A stretch of DNA of 64,000 nucleotides from Pseudomonadota bacterium (GTDB taxonomy: Bacteria > Pseudomonadota > Alphaproteobacteria > Dongiales > Dongiaceae): NCBI GenBank assembly GCA_021792365.1, contig JAJYUT010000003.1, forward strand, positions 496,001 to 560,000, written 5' to 3'. The notes beneath the pieces are model-generated. The model worked only from the letters and a program-made list of their open reading frames with translations, was not told where the DNA came from and did no database searches. Below, one piece after another: positions 26,735 through 36,278 of this stretch; position 1 is the first letter of the stretch, and each line of letters starts with the position of its first letter. The translations under genes and the position numbers were made by a program.

Positions 26735-27472
26735 TCATTCCGCCGGCGCGCGCGGCGGGGTGACGACGTCCGCGAGCTTTGCCGCGCCGCCCAGCCACTT
26801 GTAGGCGAAGCCGCCGATCACGGCGCCGACCAGCGGCGCCACCCAGAACAGCCAGAGTTGTCCCAGCGCCCAGCCGCCGACGAACAAGGCCGGCCCGGTG
26901 CTGCGCGCCGGATTGACCGAGGTGTTGGTGACCGGGATGCTGATGAGGTGGATCAGCGTGAGCGCGAGACCGATGGCGAGCGGCGCGAAGCCGGCGGGTG
27001 CCCGGCCATCGGTAGCACCGAGGATGATCACCAGGAAGAAGAAGGTCAACACCACCTCGCACACCAGGGCCGCGAGCAGCGTGTATTGCCCGGGCGAATG
27101 TTCGCCATACCCGTTGGAGGCGAAACCGCCGGAGAGCGAGAAATCCGCCTTGCCTGACGCGATCAGATAGAGCACCGCCGCCGCGGCGATGCCGCCCGCG
27201 ACCTGCGCCACCCAATAGTGGACGATCTCCGACGCCGGGAAGCGGCCGCCGGCCCACAGGCCCAACGTCACCGCCGGATTGAAATGGCCGCCCGAGATGT
27301 GGCCGACCGCATAGGCCATGGTCACGACCGTGAGACCGAAGGCCAGCGAGACGCCGACGAGGCCGATCCCGACATCGGGAAAAGCGGCCGCGAGCACGGC
27401 GCTGCCGCAGCCGCCGAGCACCAGCCAGAATGTGCCGAAGAACTCGGCGCCCAATCGATGGCTCATAGACAT
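26735..27472 (-). CDS. aqpZ: Aquaporin Z
   Basis: A 245-residue water channel with six membrane segments and both NPA boxes: [12 protein letters not shown] and [15 protein letters not shown]. The aromatic/arginine filter residues appear compatible with a water-selective AqpZ (Phe near residue 45, Arg after the second NPA). Strong GAGGGGGG precedes the start ATG at 27472; a second ATG follows two codons later. Confidence 0.93.
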   Translation of the reverse strand: MSMSHRLGAEFFGTFWLVLGGCGSAVLAAAFPDVGIGLVGVSLAFGLTVVTMAYAVGHISGGHFNPAVTLGLWAGGRFPASEIVHYWVAQVAGGIAAAAVLYLIASGKADFSLSGGFASNGYGEHSPGQYTLLAALVCEVVLTFFFLVIILGATDGRAPAGFAPLAIGLALTLIHLISIPVTNTSVNPARSTGPALFVGGWALGQLWLFWVAPLVGAVIGGFAYKWLGGAAKLADVVTPPRAPAE

Positions 27473-27657
27473 GGATACCCCCCTCTCGATATGCGCCGGG
27501 ACATGCGCGAGGGCGACGCCACAGCGTCAACGCAGCCCTGATCCGCAGCATGCCTGTCGGCTTAGGAAGGCGAGCATAGCGCAGGCGGGTACGATAGGTA
27601 AATGACGGTTGCAGGACGGCGTTGCTTTTCGCGCGTCCGGCGCATAGAGTGCGCGCC

Positions 27658-27741
27658 ATGAGCCACGTGATCTGCATCGTCAGCCAGCAACAACCGCGCG
27701 ACACCATCGCGGCGGTGCTTTCGGCTGTGCGGAGCGACTAG
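27658..27741 (+). CDS. Possible 27-aa leader peptide upstream of the LysE-type exporter
   Basis: A short frame (MSHVICIVSQQQPRDTIAAV, then LSAVRSD) starts at ATG 27658 and ends at TAG. A plausible promoter (TTGCTT 27622-27627, TAGAGT 27645-27650, 17-bp spacer) lies just upstream and a strong Rho-independent terminator starts 30 nt after the stop. The LysE-family gene begins 45 nt beyond the terminator's T run. The arrangement is like a transcription-attenuation leader. The Gln-Gln-Gln run is the only residue bias. No Shine-Dalgarno is obvious, so translation is unproven. Confidence 0.4.
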   Translation: MSHVICIVSQQQPRDTIAAVLSAVRSD

Positions 27742-27770
27742 GCAGATCCAGCGCTCAGCAGACTTTCACA

Positions 27771-27805
27771 AAGGCCCCGTCGATGCGATCGGCGGGGCCT
27801 TTTTT
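27771..27805 (+). terminator. Rho-independent terminator between the small ORF and the exporter gene
   Basis: AAGGCCCCG (27771-27779) pairs with CGGGGCCTT (27793-27801), with a T run at 27800-27805. It is located in the leader of the LysE-family gene, so it may be an attenuator or end a small RNA. Confidence 0.85.
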
Positions 27806-27852
27806 CTTGACGCACGCCGGTCGCTTTCGTTGCACGTAAAGGAGAGAGACCG

Positions 27853-28470
27853 ATGATCGAGTTGCACCTCTATGCCGCTTTCGTCGCGGCGGTCACTATG
27901 CTGATGCTGATACCGGGCCCGAACGTGGCGCTGATCGTCGCCAACAGCGTCGCTCACGGCACGCGCTACGGATTGCTGACGGTGGCGGGCACCAGCAGCG
28001 CTATGGTGCTGCAGCTCGGCGTGACGGCGCTCGGCATGAGCGAACTGCTCGACATGCTCGGCACCTGGTTCGAATGGATCCGCTGGATCGGCGTCGCGTA
28101 TCTGCTCTATCTCGGCGTGACATATTGGCGGGCGGCTCCCGTCGACCTCACTAAGGTGGAGCCCGAGCGCGCTTCGCCGCGCGCGATGTATGTGCGGGCG
28201 CTGCTGGTCTCGCTCTCCAATCCTAAGACGCTGCTGTTCTATGGCGCGTTCTTCCCGCAGTTCCTGTCCGGTAAGCCGGACGTGGGCACGCAGATCGCGC
28301 TGCTGTCCGCGACGTTCCTTGCGCTCGCGATCATGGTCGATGGCGGCTGGGTGCTGCTGGCGTCGCGGACGCGGCATCTTCTCGGCGCGCGCGGCAAATT
28401 GCGCAACCGCCTGTCCGGCGGGTTGATGATCGGTGCGGGCGTCGGCCTGGCGCTGGCGCGCAAGAGCTGA
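27853..28470 (+). CDS. LysE/RhtB family amino-acid exporter
   Basis: A 205-residue membrane protein with about six hydrophobic segments and the family opening MIELHLYAAFVAAVTMLMLI-PGPNVALIVANS, then GVAYLLYLGVTYWRA and SNPKTLLFYGAFFPQFL. LysE-family proteins export basic amino acids, homoserine/threonine or related metabolites by proton antiport. AAAGGAGAGAG precedes the ATG. The small ORF plus terminator upstream suggests control of expression by its substrate, although this is inference. Confidence 0.88.
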   Translation: MIELHLYAAFVAAVTMLMLIPGPNVALIVANSVAHGTRYGLLTVAGTSSAMVLQLGVTALGMSELLDMLGTWFEWIRWIGVAYLLYLGVTYWRAAPVDLTKVEPERASPRAMYVRALLVSLSNPKTLLFYGAFFPQFLSGKPDVGTQIALLSATFLALAIMVDGGWVLLASRTRHLLGARGKLRNRLSGGLMIGAGVGLALARKS

Positions 28471-28487
28471 GTATTCCTTGATCGCGG

Positions 28488-28506
28488 CGGGACGACGTAC
28501 GTCCCG
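28488..28506. terminator. Hairpin between convergent genes
   Basis: CGGGACG (28488-28494) and CGTCCCG (28500-28506) form a 7-bp stem with a 5-nt loop between the convergent LysE-type gene and the aspartoacylase-like gene. There is no T tract, so it is a possible bidirectional terminator. Confidence 0.4.
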
Positions 28507-28512
28507 TCGCCA

Positions 28513-29619
28513 TCAAGCGCCCGGTCCAACAATGATCCCGATACTGTCGCCGGGTGCGGCGAGCTTCTTGAGGCAGCGGCTGATGACCAGGCCATCGGTC
28601 TGGGCATGGATCGGTGTTCGCGCCTGCATGGGATCGTCGGCCAACGGATCGACGATCTCCGCCACCACGTCGCCCTTTCTGACGCATTCGCCCAGCGCGA
28701 CCTTGTAGGCGATCAGCCCTGCCACCGGCACGTAGACGTAGTCTGTCTCATCGAGTGGGGTCGCTGCACAGCTCTCGGGCGGCGGGCCGGGCTCGCCGGC
28801 CAAGAAGCCGCGCCGCTGCAGGAACCGGTAAAGACCGCCAGCGTCTTTCTCCGCGAGTTCGTCGAAAACGTCGGACTGGCCGCGGAACTCGACGGTTGCG
28901 GCAAAGCAGGCGGGCGGTATGGGGAAACGATCGCCGAGCAGCTTCGCAAGCTTGGTGAAGGGCAACGAATTGGTCTCGTCGAAGCAGTGCTTGCCACTGT
29001 CGTCGCACAGCATGCACGCGGCCGATCCCGTATCGGCAGCCAAGTCCGCGCCCGCCGGCCAATGCTGCGGCATCATGAAGACGTGGGGCAGCGCCTCATC
29101 GTCGCAATGCAGGTCGAGCACGACGTCGGCATCGTGCGACAGCATGAGCAACGCACGTTGCAGGGCGGAGACCTCGTCGCGCTGATCCAGTTGCTCGACC
29201 CTGGCCCGCAGCGCAGCCCTAATGGCGGCGACGTTCGCGTCGGCTTCCGGCCCAAGCTTGCCCTCGAGCGCTGCCGGCAACCCGTCGAACAGGTTGGGCC
29301 AGCCGCGATTGAAGTCGCCGCCGTTGCGCACGTAGCGAGCACCGGCATGGACTGTCAGGACGTTCTGGGACAGCCCGATCGGATTGGCCACCGGCACCAG
29401 CACGACCTCTCCCGTGACCTCGCCGCGCGCCTCCGCCTCGTTCAGCAGCTTCAGCAGATGATGCGAGGCCAGTATGCCGGAGAGTTCATCGGCATGAAGG
29501 CCCGCCTGGATATAGATCTTGGGGCGAGCGCCGGGCGTGCCGAAGCGGTGCACCTTCAGCAGGCGTTGCGTGCCGGGGCTCATGGCCGGCAGGGCGATGG
29601 TTTCAATCCGGTGGCTCAT
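28513..29619 (-). CDS. Succinylglutamate desuccinylase/aspartoacylase family hydrolase
   Basis: A 368-residue M14-like zinc deacylase. Metal-binding residues appear as GLHADELSG (His and Glu) and the later VVLDLHCDDE (His). The C-terminal part (VYVPVAGLIAYKVALGECVR and KGDVVAEIVDPL) is the barrel-sandwich/biotinyl-like domain of the long members of the family. These enzymes hydrolyse N-acyl amino acids; DoeB (N-alpha-acetyl-diaminobutyrate deacetylase) is one similar member. The partner genes for ectoine breakdown are not present here, so the substrate is open. Confidence 0.82.
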   Translation of the reverse strand: MSHRIETIALPAMSPGTQRLLKVHRFGTPGARPKIYIQAGLHADELSGILASHHLLKLLNEAEARGEVTGEVVLVPVANPIGLSQNVLTVHAGARYVRNGGDFNRGWPNLFDGLPAALEGKLGPEADANVAAIRAALRARVEQLDQRDEVSALQRALLMLSHDADVVLDLHCDDEALPHVFMMPQHWPAGADLAADTGSAACMLCDDSGKHCFDETNSLPFTKLAKLLGDRFPIPPACFAATVEFRGQSDVFDELAEKDAGGLYRFLQRRGFLAGEPGPPPESCAATPLDETDYVYVPVAGLIAYKVALGECVRKGDVVAEIVDPLADDPMQARTPIHAQTDGLVISRCLKKLAAPGDSIGIIVGPGA

Positions 29620-29837
29620 GGGGGATGGCGTCCTTCGCGGGGTAAATCAAGCGTAAAGAGCAAGGCCGAGGCCGGCAAGTGGTCGCGGGTTGACGGGCAC
29701 AGCACCTGGCAGCTACGTTCGGCCCATGGCTACGCAACTCCAGCAGCGCGTCGATGCGCGAATTATCGGCCGGGCGCCCATCGGGCTCCCGGAAATGATG
29801 ATTTGCGTTTCAACCGCCACCTTGGAGCTTGCGTGCC

Positions 29838-30170
29838 ATGCCCACCCCTGATCTTCGCGTCCCCGACGCCAGCCGACCTACGGTCCAGCCTCGCGCTCTT
29901 TCGCCGCGCGCAGCGATCGAGACCCATTGCTTCGCGATCCGCGCGGCCGCCCAGCCCGGCATCCTGCCGCGCCTCATGGAGCTGTTCGCCAAGCGCAACC
30001 TGGTGCCGACCAAGTGGCACAGCGCGGTGATCGGCCCGAACGGCGAGGATCTCCAGGTCGACATCCAGATGGAAGGCATCGAGGCCGAGCTGGCCGGCTA
30101 TATCGCGCGGTGCCTGCGGCAGATCTATGGGGTCGATAGCGTGCTGACCTCGACCAAGACAGCGGGCTAG
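29838..30170 (+). CDS. ACT-like small protein
   Basis: A 110-residue protein. The N-terminal 30 residues look unstructured (PTPDLRVPDASRPTVQPRAL); the rest, AIETHCFAIRAAAQPGILPR to IYGVDSVLTSTKT, reads like a beta-alpha-beta ACT-type domain. Such domains bind amino acids or form regulatory subunits (for example of acetohydroxyacid synthase, IlvH/IlvM). No catalytic subunit is adjacent. GGAG lies 11 nt before ATG 29838. It precedes prfC by 83 bp. Confidence 0.6.
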   Translation: MPTPDLRVPDASRPTVQPRALSPRAAIETHCFAIRAAAQPGILPRLMELFAKRNLVPTKWHSAVIGPNGEDLQVDIQMEGIEAELAGYIARCLRQIYGVDSVLTSTKTAG

Positions 30171-30253
30171 CGACCGGGCCGCGGCACTGAATCCCCTGGA
30201 AATCCGCGGAAAAATCCCTACATTCCCGCCGACCTTTGGGACTTTCAGGCCAT

Positions 30254-31840
<1,587 letters not shown>

Positions 31841-31850
31841 CGGGCCGCGC

Positions 31851-31912
31851 TTAACCCTTCATCAACCATGATCGCGGTAGCTTGCGAGAATCCCGGAATC
31901 ATGATCGGATTC
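31851..31912 (+). promoter_or_regulatory. Possible CtrA site plus three CcrM (GANTC) sites
   Basis: TTAACCCTTCATCAA (31851-31865) is a TTAA-N7-TCAA near-match to the CtrA box TTAA-N7-TTAA. GAATC at 31888-31892, GAATC at 31896-31900 and GATTC at 31908-31912 are GANTC methylation sites, three within 25 bp. All lie in the 98-bp gap before the receiver-domain gene. Confidence 0.5.
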
Positions 31913-31938
31913 CTGCAAGCGATTGGGATGAGCGCCGC

Positions 31939-32523
31939 ATGGCATTGGCCGCCGTGAAGAAGGCAAAGATACGCGTCCGCAAGGTGGAAGACCTGGAGCG
32001 GATCAGCGTCCTCGCGATCGAAGGGACGCCCCCGATGGTGGGCGTCCTGGGCGGCATCCTGCGCTCCTTCCGTTTCCAATCCGTGGCCGTGCTGGGCAGC
32101 TCCGACGAGGCGTGGTTGCGCCTCAACATCGAGCCGAGCGCGCGGCCCGACATCATCCTGCTGGACTGGCACGCGCATCCCGTGGACGGCGAGGCCTTCG
32201 TGCGGCGCCTGCGGCACGTGGAGAATGCCGCGCTGGCTGAGACGCCCGTCGTCGCCATCATTGCCAATGCCGACCGCGAGACGGTGTTCGCGGCGCGCGA
32301 TGCCGGCGTGAACGTCGTGCTGCTGCGCCCGTTCTCCGCGGCGCAACTGCTCGAGAAGGTGATGTGGACGCTGGGCCAGGATACGCCCTTCATCCGCTCG
32401 GAATTCTATGTCGGCCCCGATCGCCGCCGCTTCCGCGCGGCGGAGTATCTGGGCGAGAAGCGCCGCATCGGCGAGACGGAATACTATCGTCCCGAAGCCC
32501 CGCACTCCGGCGAGACTGTCTAG
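31939..32523 (+). CDS. Receiver-domain protein with degenerate active site
   Basis: A 194-residue protein with a CheY-like fold (about residues 15-145) and no output domain. The phosphoacceptor Asp is present (IILLDWHAHPVDG). However, the acidic pair after beta-1 is missing (SVLAIEGTPPMVG) and the usual Lys of the KPF loop is Arg (LLRPFSAAQL), so phosphotransfer may be altered or lost. The tail FYVGPDRRRFRAAEYLGEKR matches the 'GPDRRR' element seen after receiver domains in some alphaproteobacteria. It stands alone behind prfC, with possible CtrA/CcrM control upstream. Confidence 0.75.
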   Translation: MALAAVKKAKIRVRKVEDLERISVLAIEGTPPMVGVLGGILRSFRFQSVAVLGSSDEAWLRLNIEPSARPDIILLDWHAHPVDGEAFVRRLRHVENAALAETPVVAIIANADRETVFAARDAGVNVVLLRPFSAAQLLEKVMWTLGQDTPFIRSEFYVGPDRRRFRAAEYLGEKRRIGETEYYRPEAPHSGETV

Positions 32524-32590
32524 TCAGGAGCCGGCGCCGCGGACACCGGCGCTGCGCCATATCCGCCATCCGCGACGCCGACCCTGATGC

Positions 32591-33262
32591 TCAAGCCGCC
32601 GCCCTGGTGATGAGAGCGGACAGCCTGGAATTGCGCGTTCTCAGGAACGCCCACAGGCGCTCCGGATAGTCCGGCTTCACCGCATGGATGATGGAGGGAC
32701 GCTGCGCCAGCACGTGGCGCCAGGCAGCGATCTTCGGCTTGTCCGCAAGCATGCCGAAGTCGGCGATGCGGTCGAAGATGTCGAAGTAGCGGAACACCGG
32801 GCCGAACACCGCATCCACCAGGCTGAAGCGCGTGCCGTCAAAATACGGGCCCGCGCCCAGGCGCTGCTCCAGCCGCGCGAACTTCTCGGCGAGCGCCTTT
32901 GCCTTGCCTTCGAACGTCGCGTCATCCGTGGCCGTGTAGAAGGCCCAGATGTCGTTGAGGATGGTGGAGCCGAACTCCATCCAGGAACGATGCTCGGCCC
33001 GCCGCAGCGGATCGGCGGGATGCAGCGGATTGGGTTGCGTCTCCTCGAGATATTCGAGGATGACGGCGGATTCGAAGATCACGGCATCGCCGACCTTCAG
33101 CAGCGGCACCTTGCCGAGCGGGGAGATCCTGAGGAACCAGTCGGGCTTGTTGGCGAGATCGACGTTGATGCGCTCGAACCGCACGCCCTTTTCCGCGAGC
33201 GCAATCGCGGCGCGCTGCACGAACGGGCAGAGCTCGTGACTGATGAGAGTGAGTCCGGTCAT
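32591..33262 (-). CDS. Glutathione S-transferase family protein
   Basis: A 223-residue GST with N-terminal thioredoxin-like domain (LISHELCPFVQRAAIALAEK, with a CPF-x-Q motif typical of omega/dehydroascorbate-reductase-like GSTs) and FESAVILEYLEETQPNPL. The C-terminal helical domain follows (LVDAVFGPVFRYF). The active residue is probably Cys12. GGGAGG lies before the start. It is followed upstream on the minus strand by the DoxX gene, 12 bp apart, forming a two-gene unit under the MarR operators. Confidence 0.88.
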   Translation of the reverse strand: MTGLTLISHELCPFVQRAAIALAEKGVRFERINVDLANKPDWFLRISPLGKVPLLKVGDAVIFESAVILEYLEETQPNPLHPADPLRRAEHRSWMEFGSTILNDIWAFYTATDDATFEGKAKALAEKFARLEQRLGAGPYFDGTRFSLVDAVFGPVFRYFDIFDRIADFGMLADKPKIAAWRHVLAQRPSIIHAVKPDYPERLWAFLRTRNSRLSALITRAAA

Positions 33263-33274
33263 GGGGCGCCTCCC

Positions 33275-33706
33275 TCAGCCTTGGGCCGGACGCAAGGTTG
33301 CGAACGGCAGCGGACGCGACCGGAGCGCGAGCACGCCATCGCCGATCAGCGCGTGCACCACCGAGACGATCATCAGGAAAACCGGATACTCCCAGCCGCC
33401 ATTGGCATTGCTGAAGATGAGCCCGTTGGGGATGTGAACCCAGGTCGCGACCGCCAGGATCGGCAGCAGCGCGACCGAGACGTAGCGCCCGTAGAGGCCG
33501 GCGAGAATGAGGACTCCGCCGATCAGCTCCAGCGCGATGACCGGCCCCGCCATGAAGCCCGGCAGGCCGAGGCTGCCCAGCCAGCCGGCGAAGCCGGCGA
33601 CGCCGAAGGCGGAAATCTTGAACCAGGCGTGACTCACCCACATCGCGCCGAGGGTGAGGCGCAGAATGGTCGCACCGGCAGCGAGGCCGCGCGGATCAAT
33701 ACTCAT
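33275..33706 (-). CDS. DoxX family membrane protein
   Basis: A 143-residue protein with four membrane segments: AGATILRLTLGAMWVSHAWF, GPVIALELIGGVLILAGLYG, YVSVALLPILAVATWVHIPN, and VFLMIVSVVHALIGDGVLAL. The DoxX family includes quinone-linked and redox-stress proteins, but the function is not defined here. ATG 33706 is preceded by AAGGAG. It is divergent from the MarR-family gene, with shared dyad operators, and probably co-transcribed with the GST gene. The pairing suggests a response to electrophiles or quinones. Confidence 0.82.
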   Translation of the reverse strand: MSIDPRGLAAGATILRLTLGAMWVSHAWFKISAFGVAGFAGWLGSLGLPGFMAGPVIALELIGGVLILAGLYGRYVSVALLPILAVATWVHIPNGLIFSNANGGWEYPVFLMIVSVVHALIGDGVLALRSRPLPFATLRPAQG

Positions 33707-33727
33707 GGAAGCCGCTCCTTGCAGTTT

Positions 33728-33787
33728 AATGCAGGTGCATTCATATAGATGCAATTGCATCAACTGTCAAGGTGGATGCAAACGCAT
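33728..33787. promoter_or_regulatory. Three ATGCA-N2-TGCAT type dyads (MarR operators)
   Basis: AATGCAGGTGCATT (33728-33741), GATGCAATTGCATC (33748-33761, a perfect 14-bp palindrome) and ATGCAAACGCAT (33776-33787, imperfect). Centres are 20 and 27 bp apart, in the gap between divergent doxX and the MarR gene. Confidence 0.75.
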
Positions 33788-33811
33788 GAAATTGATGATA
33801 TTTTGGCTTCC

Positions 33812-34252
33812 ATGAGCGACAAACTTTCCGACGCGGTGACCAAGGCATGGGTTCGCCTGGTGCGCGCACGCCATACGGTGGTGAGCGCCGTCGAGGCTGA
33901 ATGCAAAGCGGCAGGCGCCTTGCCCATGGAATGGTATGACGTGCTGTGGGACCTGGAACGGCACGAAGAGGGCGTGCGGCCGTTCGAGCTGGAGCAGCGC
34001 CTGCTGTTCGCGCAGTACAACCTGTCACGCCTGATCGATCGACTGGTGGAAGCGGGATTGGTGAAGCGCATGGCGTGCCCGACCGACAAGCGCGGGCAGA
34101 TGCTGTTCATCACCGAACCCGGCAAGAAGCAGCGCAAGGCCAGCTGGCCGCACTACGCCCGCGCCGTGAACAGGCATTTGGGCGACAAGCTCACCGAAGC
34201 GGAGACGGAGAAGCTGGCGGCGCTGCTGGGCAAGCTGATCGAGCCCAGTTGA
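33812..34252 (+). CDS. MarR family transcriptional regulator
   Basis: A 146-residue winged-helix regulator: YDVLWDLERHEEGVRPFELE, NLSRLIDRLVEAGLVKRMAC, PTDKRGQMLFITEPGKK (the wing, with the D-x-R element). ATG 33812 (MSDKLSDAV) gives normal MarR length and leaves all three dyads outside the gene; in-frame ATGs at 33776 and 33749 lie inside dyads and are less likely. It faces away from doxX-GST and probably represses both itself and that unit. Confidence 0.88.
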   Translation: MSDKLSDAVTKAWVRLVRARHTVVSAVEAECKAAGALPMEWYDVLWDLERHEEGVRPFELEQRLLFAQYNLSRLIDRLVEAGLVKRMACPTDKRGQMLFITEPGKKQRKASWPHYARAVNRHLGDKLTEAETEKLAALLGKLIEPS

Positions 34253-34284
34253 CGACTGGGTGGGTTGAGGATGATGCTTTGGCT

Positions 34285-35298
34285 ATGATGGAATCTGAAC
34301 CTCCTCCTAATCAGCCCGAATCAGGAGCCGGCATTCTAGATGTCGTCACCGGCATGACCATACCGGAGCCGGTCAAGAAGAGCATTCTCAAAGCACTGGG
34401 GCGGTTAATACATGGCGTGGTCGACATACCAGTCGCTTGGCTCGAAGGTGTTTCTGACGGCATTAGAGCAGAGTCCGAAGCCAGACGGCTCGTCACAATC
34501 GCTGCAGCGGAGGCAGCGGCAAAGCAGATTGGTGAAGAGCCCCAGCTGGTTCGTCGAGCAATCGCGAGATTCGGAGCGAAGATCGTCACGCAACAGAAGA
34601 ATATCGAGCAGGTTAGTCGTCTCGCAATCGAATACGTATCGTCGCAGGCACAAATCAGTGCACCCAATGGAGAGGTTTCCGACGATTGGCTGACGCGTTT
34701 TGCAGCTGTTGCTGAAAACGCCACAACGCTTGATATGCAAACCCACTACGGTCGCATATTGGGTGGTGAGTTGTTGCGCCCGGGCTCCTATGATCCAGCG
34801 ACGCTCAACGTCCTATCTTTACTTTCGCAGCAGGTTGCGAGGGATTTCGAACAGCTTTGTCGGATGTCGATGGTGATCCAAGGCCGGAGCATGGTCATGC
34901 TGAGCGTGAGTGCTCTTGACAATCCGCACACGACCAACAACGCAATTTCAGACGATAACACAAAGGGGGAGAACCTGCGCCCCATCGGGCTGAACTTAGC
35001 TGCGCTGTTGGGGCTCCGATCAGCCGGTCTACTGGCGAGCCTTCCGGATGAGGAGTACCCCGATCTTACAGAGTATTTTGATAACAGGCTGATTCCGTAT
35101 GCAGGGTCGACGATCCGGTTCGACGGCTCCGAACAGATCAAGGTGCACGGAAAGATCCTTTGGACGAATGTGATGAGTCTGACCAGAGCGGGCAATGAGC
35201 TACGGTCGATTCTCTCGCTCGACCCACACGAGCCCTACACAAGCGCCCTGCGGGATATGATGGCTCGCGCTGGCGTTAGGCTGGTGATCGAAACCTAG
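34285..35298 (+). CDS. DUF2806 family protein, low-GC accessory gene
   Basis: A 337-residue protein. The C-terminal two-thirds matches the DUF2806 pattern: QQKNIEQVSRLAIEYVSSQ, DDWLTRFAAVAENATTLDMQ, YGRILGGELLRPGSYDPATL, then DFEQLCRMSMVI. Family function is unknown. The gene is visibly poorer in G+C than its surroundings (29 G+C of 60 in 34261-34320, 31 of 60 in 34921-34980) with different codon choice, pointing to horizontal transfer as a single-gene island. The start is uncertain: ATG 34285, or TTG 34279, which has GAGG 8 nt upstream. No mobile-element end was found. Confidence 0.75.
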   Translation: MMESEPPPNQPESGAGILDVVTGMTIPEPVKKSILKALGRLIHGVVDIPVAWLEGVSDGIRAESEARRLVTIAAAEAAAKQIGEEPQLVRRAIARFGAKIVTQQKNIEQVSRLAIEYVSSQAQISAPNGEVSDDWLTRFAAVAENATTLDMQTHYGRILGGELLRPGSYDPATLNVLSLLSQQVARDFEQLCRMSMVIQGRSMVMLSVSALDNPHTTNNAISDDNTKGENLRPIGLNLAALLGLRSAGLLASLPDEEYPDLTEYFDNRLIPYAGSTIRFDGSEQIKVHGKILWTNVMSLTRAGNELRSILSLDPHEPYTSALRDMMARAGVRLVIET

Positions 35299-35321
35299 CG
35301 ATCAGAATCGAACATGGCCTG

Positions 35322-36278
35322 TTAAAGCAAATCCATCAGGGTCGGGATCAGCGGCACGTCGGCGGGGGGCATGGGGTAGTCGCGCAGCTTGGCGGGATTC
35401 ACCCAGGCGAGCTCCTGGCCCTCCTTCGCGGTCGCCGTGCCTTCCCAGCGGCGGCAGACGAAGAGCGGCATCAGGAGAAAAAACTTCTCGTATTCATGCG
35501 AGGCGAAAGTGAGGGGCGCGAGGCAGGCCTGCTTCACGTTGATGCCGAGCTCCTCGCGCAGCTCGCGGATCAGCGCCTCCTCCGGGCTCTCGCCGTCCTG
35601 GATTTTGCCGCCGGGGAATTCCCAGAGGCCGGCCATCGGCTTGCCCTCCGGCCGCTTGGCCAGCAGCACGCGGCCGTCGGTGTCGACCAGCGCGACGGCG
35701 ACGACGGTGAGCACCGATTTTATGCCGGCGCTCGGCACCTGCCAGCGCGCGCGCTTGAGGCGCCGCACGATGAGCTGCAGCGGATGGCCGCGGGCGGGCG
35801 CATCCTCCTCCCGCACGTCGCAGGCGACGAAGCCGGCCTTGGCCAGCACGCGGTGCGAGGCGCGGTTGACGGGCACGGCGCCTGCTTCCAGCTCCGCCAG
35901 GTTCAGCTCGTTGAAGGCATAGTCGACGATCGCGCGAACGGCTTCGCTGGCATAGCCGTTGCCCCAGTATTTCTTGCCGATCCAATAGCCGAGCTCACCG
36001 CGATGGGAGCCGGATTCGCGATGCAGCCCGATGCAGCCGACGAAAGCGTCGTCCTCCTGCCGGAGAATCGCGAAGACGCGCGAGCCGTTGGCCGGCGCCT
36101 CGGCCTGGGCGGCGATGAACTCGTCGGCCATCTGCACCGTGTATGGATGAGGGATGTGCGAGGTCCAGCGCACCACCTCCCAGTCGTCCACCAGCGGCGC
36201 GATCACGGGCGCGTCCGAGGGCATCAGCCGCCGGAGGCGCAGCCGCTCGGTGGTTAGCTCAGGATCGATAGTCGGCAT
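35322..36278 (-). CDS. GNAT acetyltransferase-Nudix (MutT) fusion
   Basis: A 318-residue two-domain protein. Residues about 1-170 are a RimJ/RimL-type GNAT domain (TERLRLRRLMPSDA, ELGYWIGKKYWGNGYASEAV, NRASHRVLAKAGFV). Residues about 185-318 are a Nudix domain with the full box GGKIQDGESPEEALIRELRE then ELGI, following GLWEFP, as in MutT 8-oxo-dGTPases. So it joins an N-acetyltransferase to a nucleotide-sanitising pyrophosphatase. The start codon lies inside the 3' end of argJ (20-bp overlap), so translation is coupled. Fused forms occur in alphaproteobacteria, whereas other bacteria keep them separate. Confidence 0.88.
   Translation of the reverse strand: MPTIDPELTTERLRLRRLMPSDAPVIAPLVDDWEVVRWTSHIPHPYTVQMADEFIAAQAEAPANGSRVFAILRQEDDAFVGCIGLHRESGSHRGELGYWIGKKYWGNGYASEAVRAIVDYAFNELNLAELEAGAVPVNRASHRVLAKAGFVACDVREEDAPARGHPLQLIVRRLKRARWQVPSAGIKSVLTVVAVALVDTDGRVLLAKRPEGKPMAGLWEFPGGKIQDGESPEEALIRELREELGINVKQACLAPLTFASHEYEKFFLLMPLFVCRRWEGTATAKEGQELAWVNPAKLRDYPMPPADVPLIPTLMDLL

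Noticed and set aside
34405-34746. Antisense small frames inside the DUF2806 gene (possible antitoxin)
   Set aside because: They lack Shine-Dalgarno sites and domain patterns and probably stay open only by chance.
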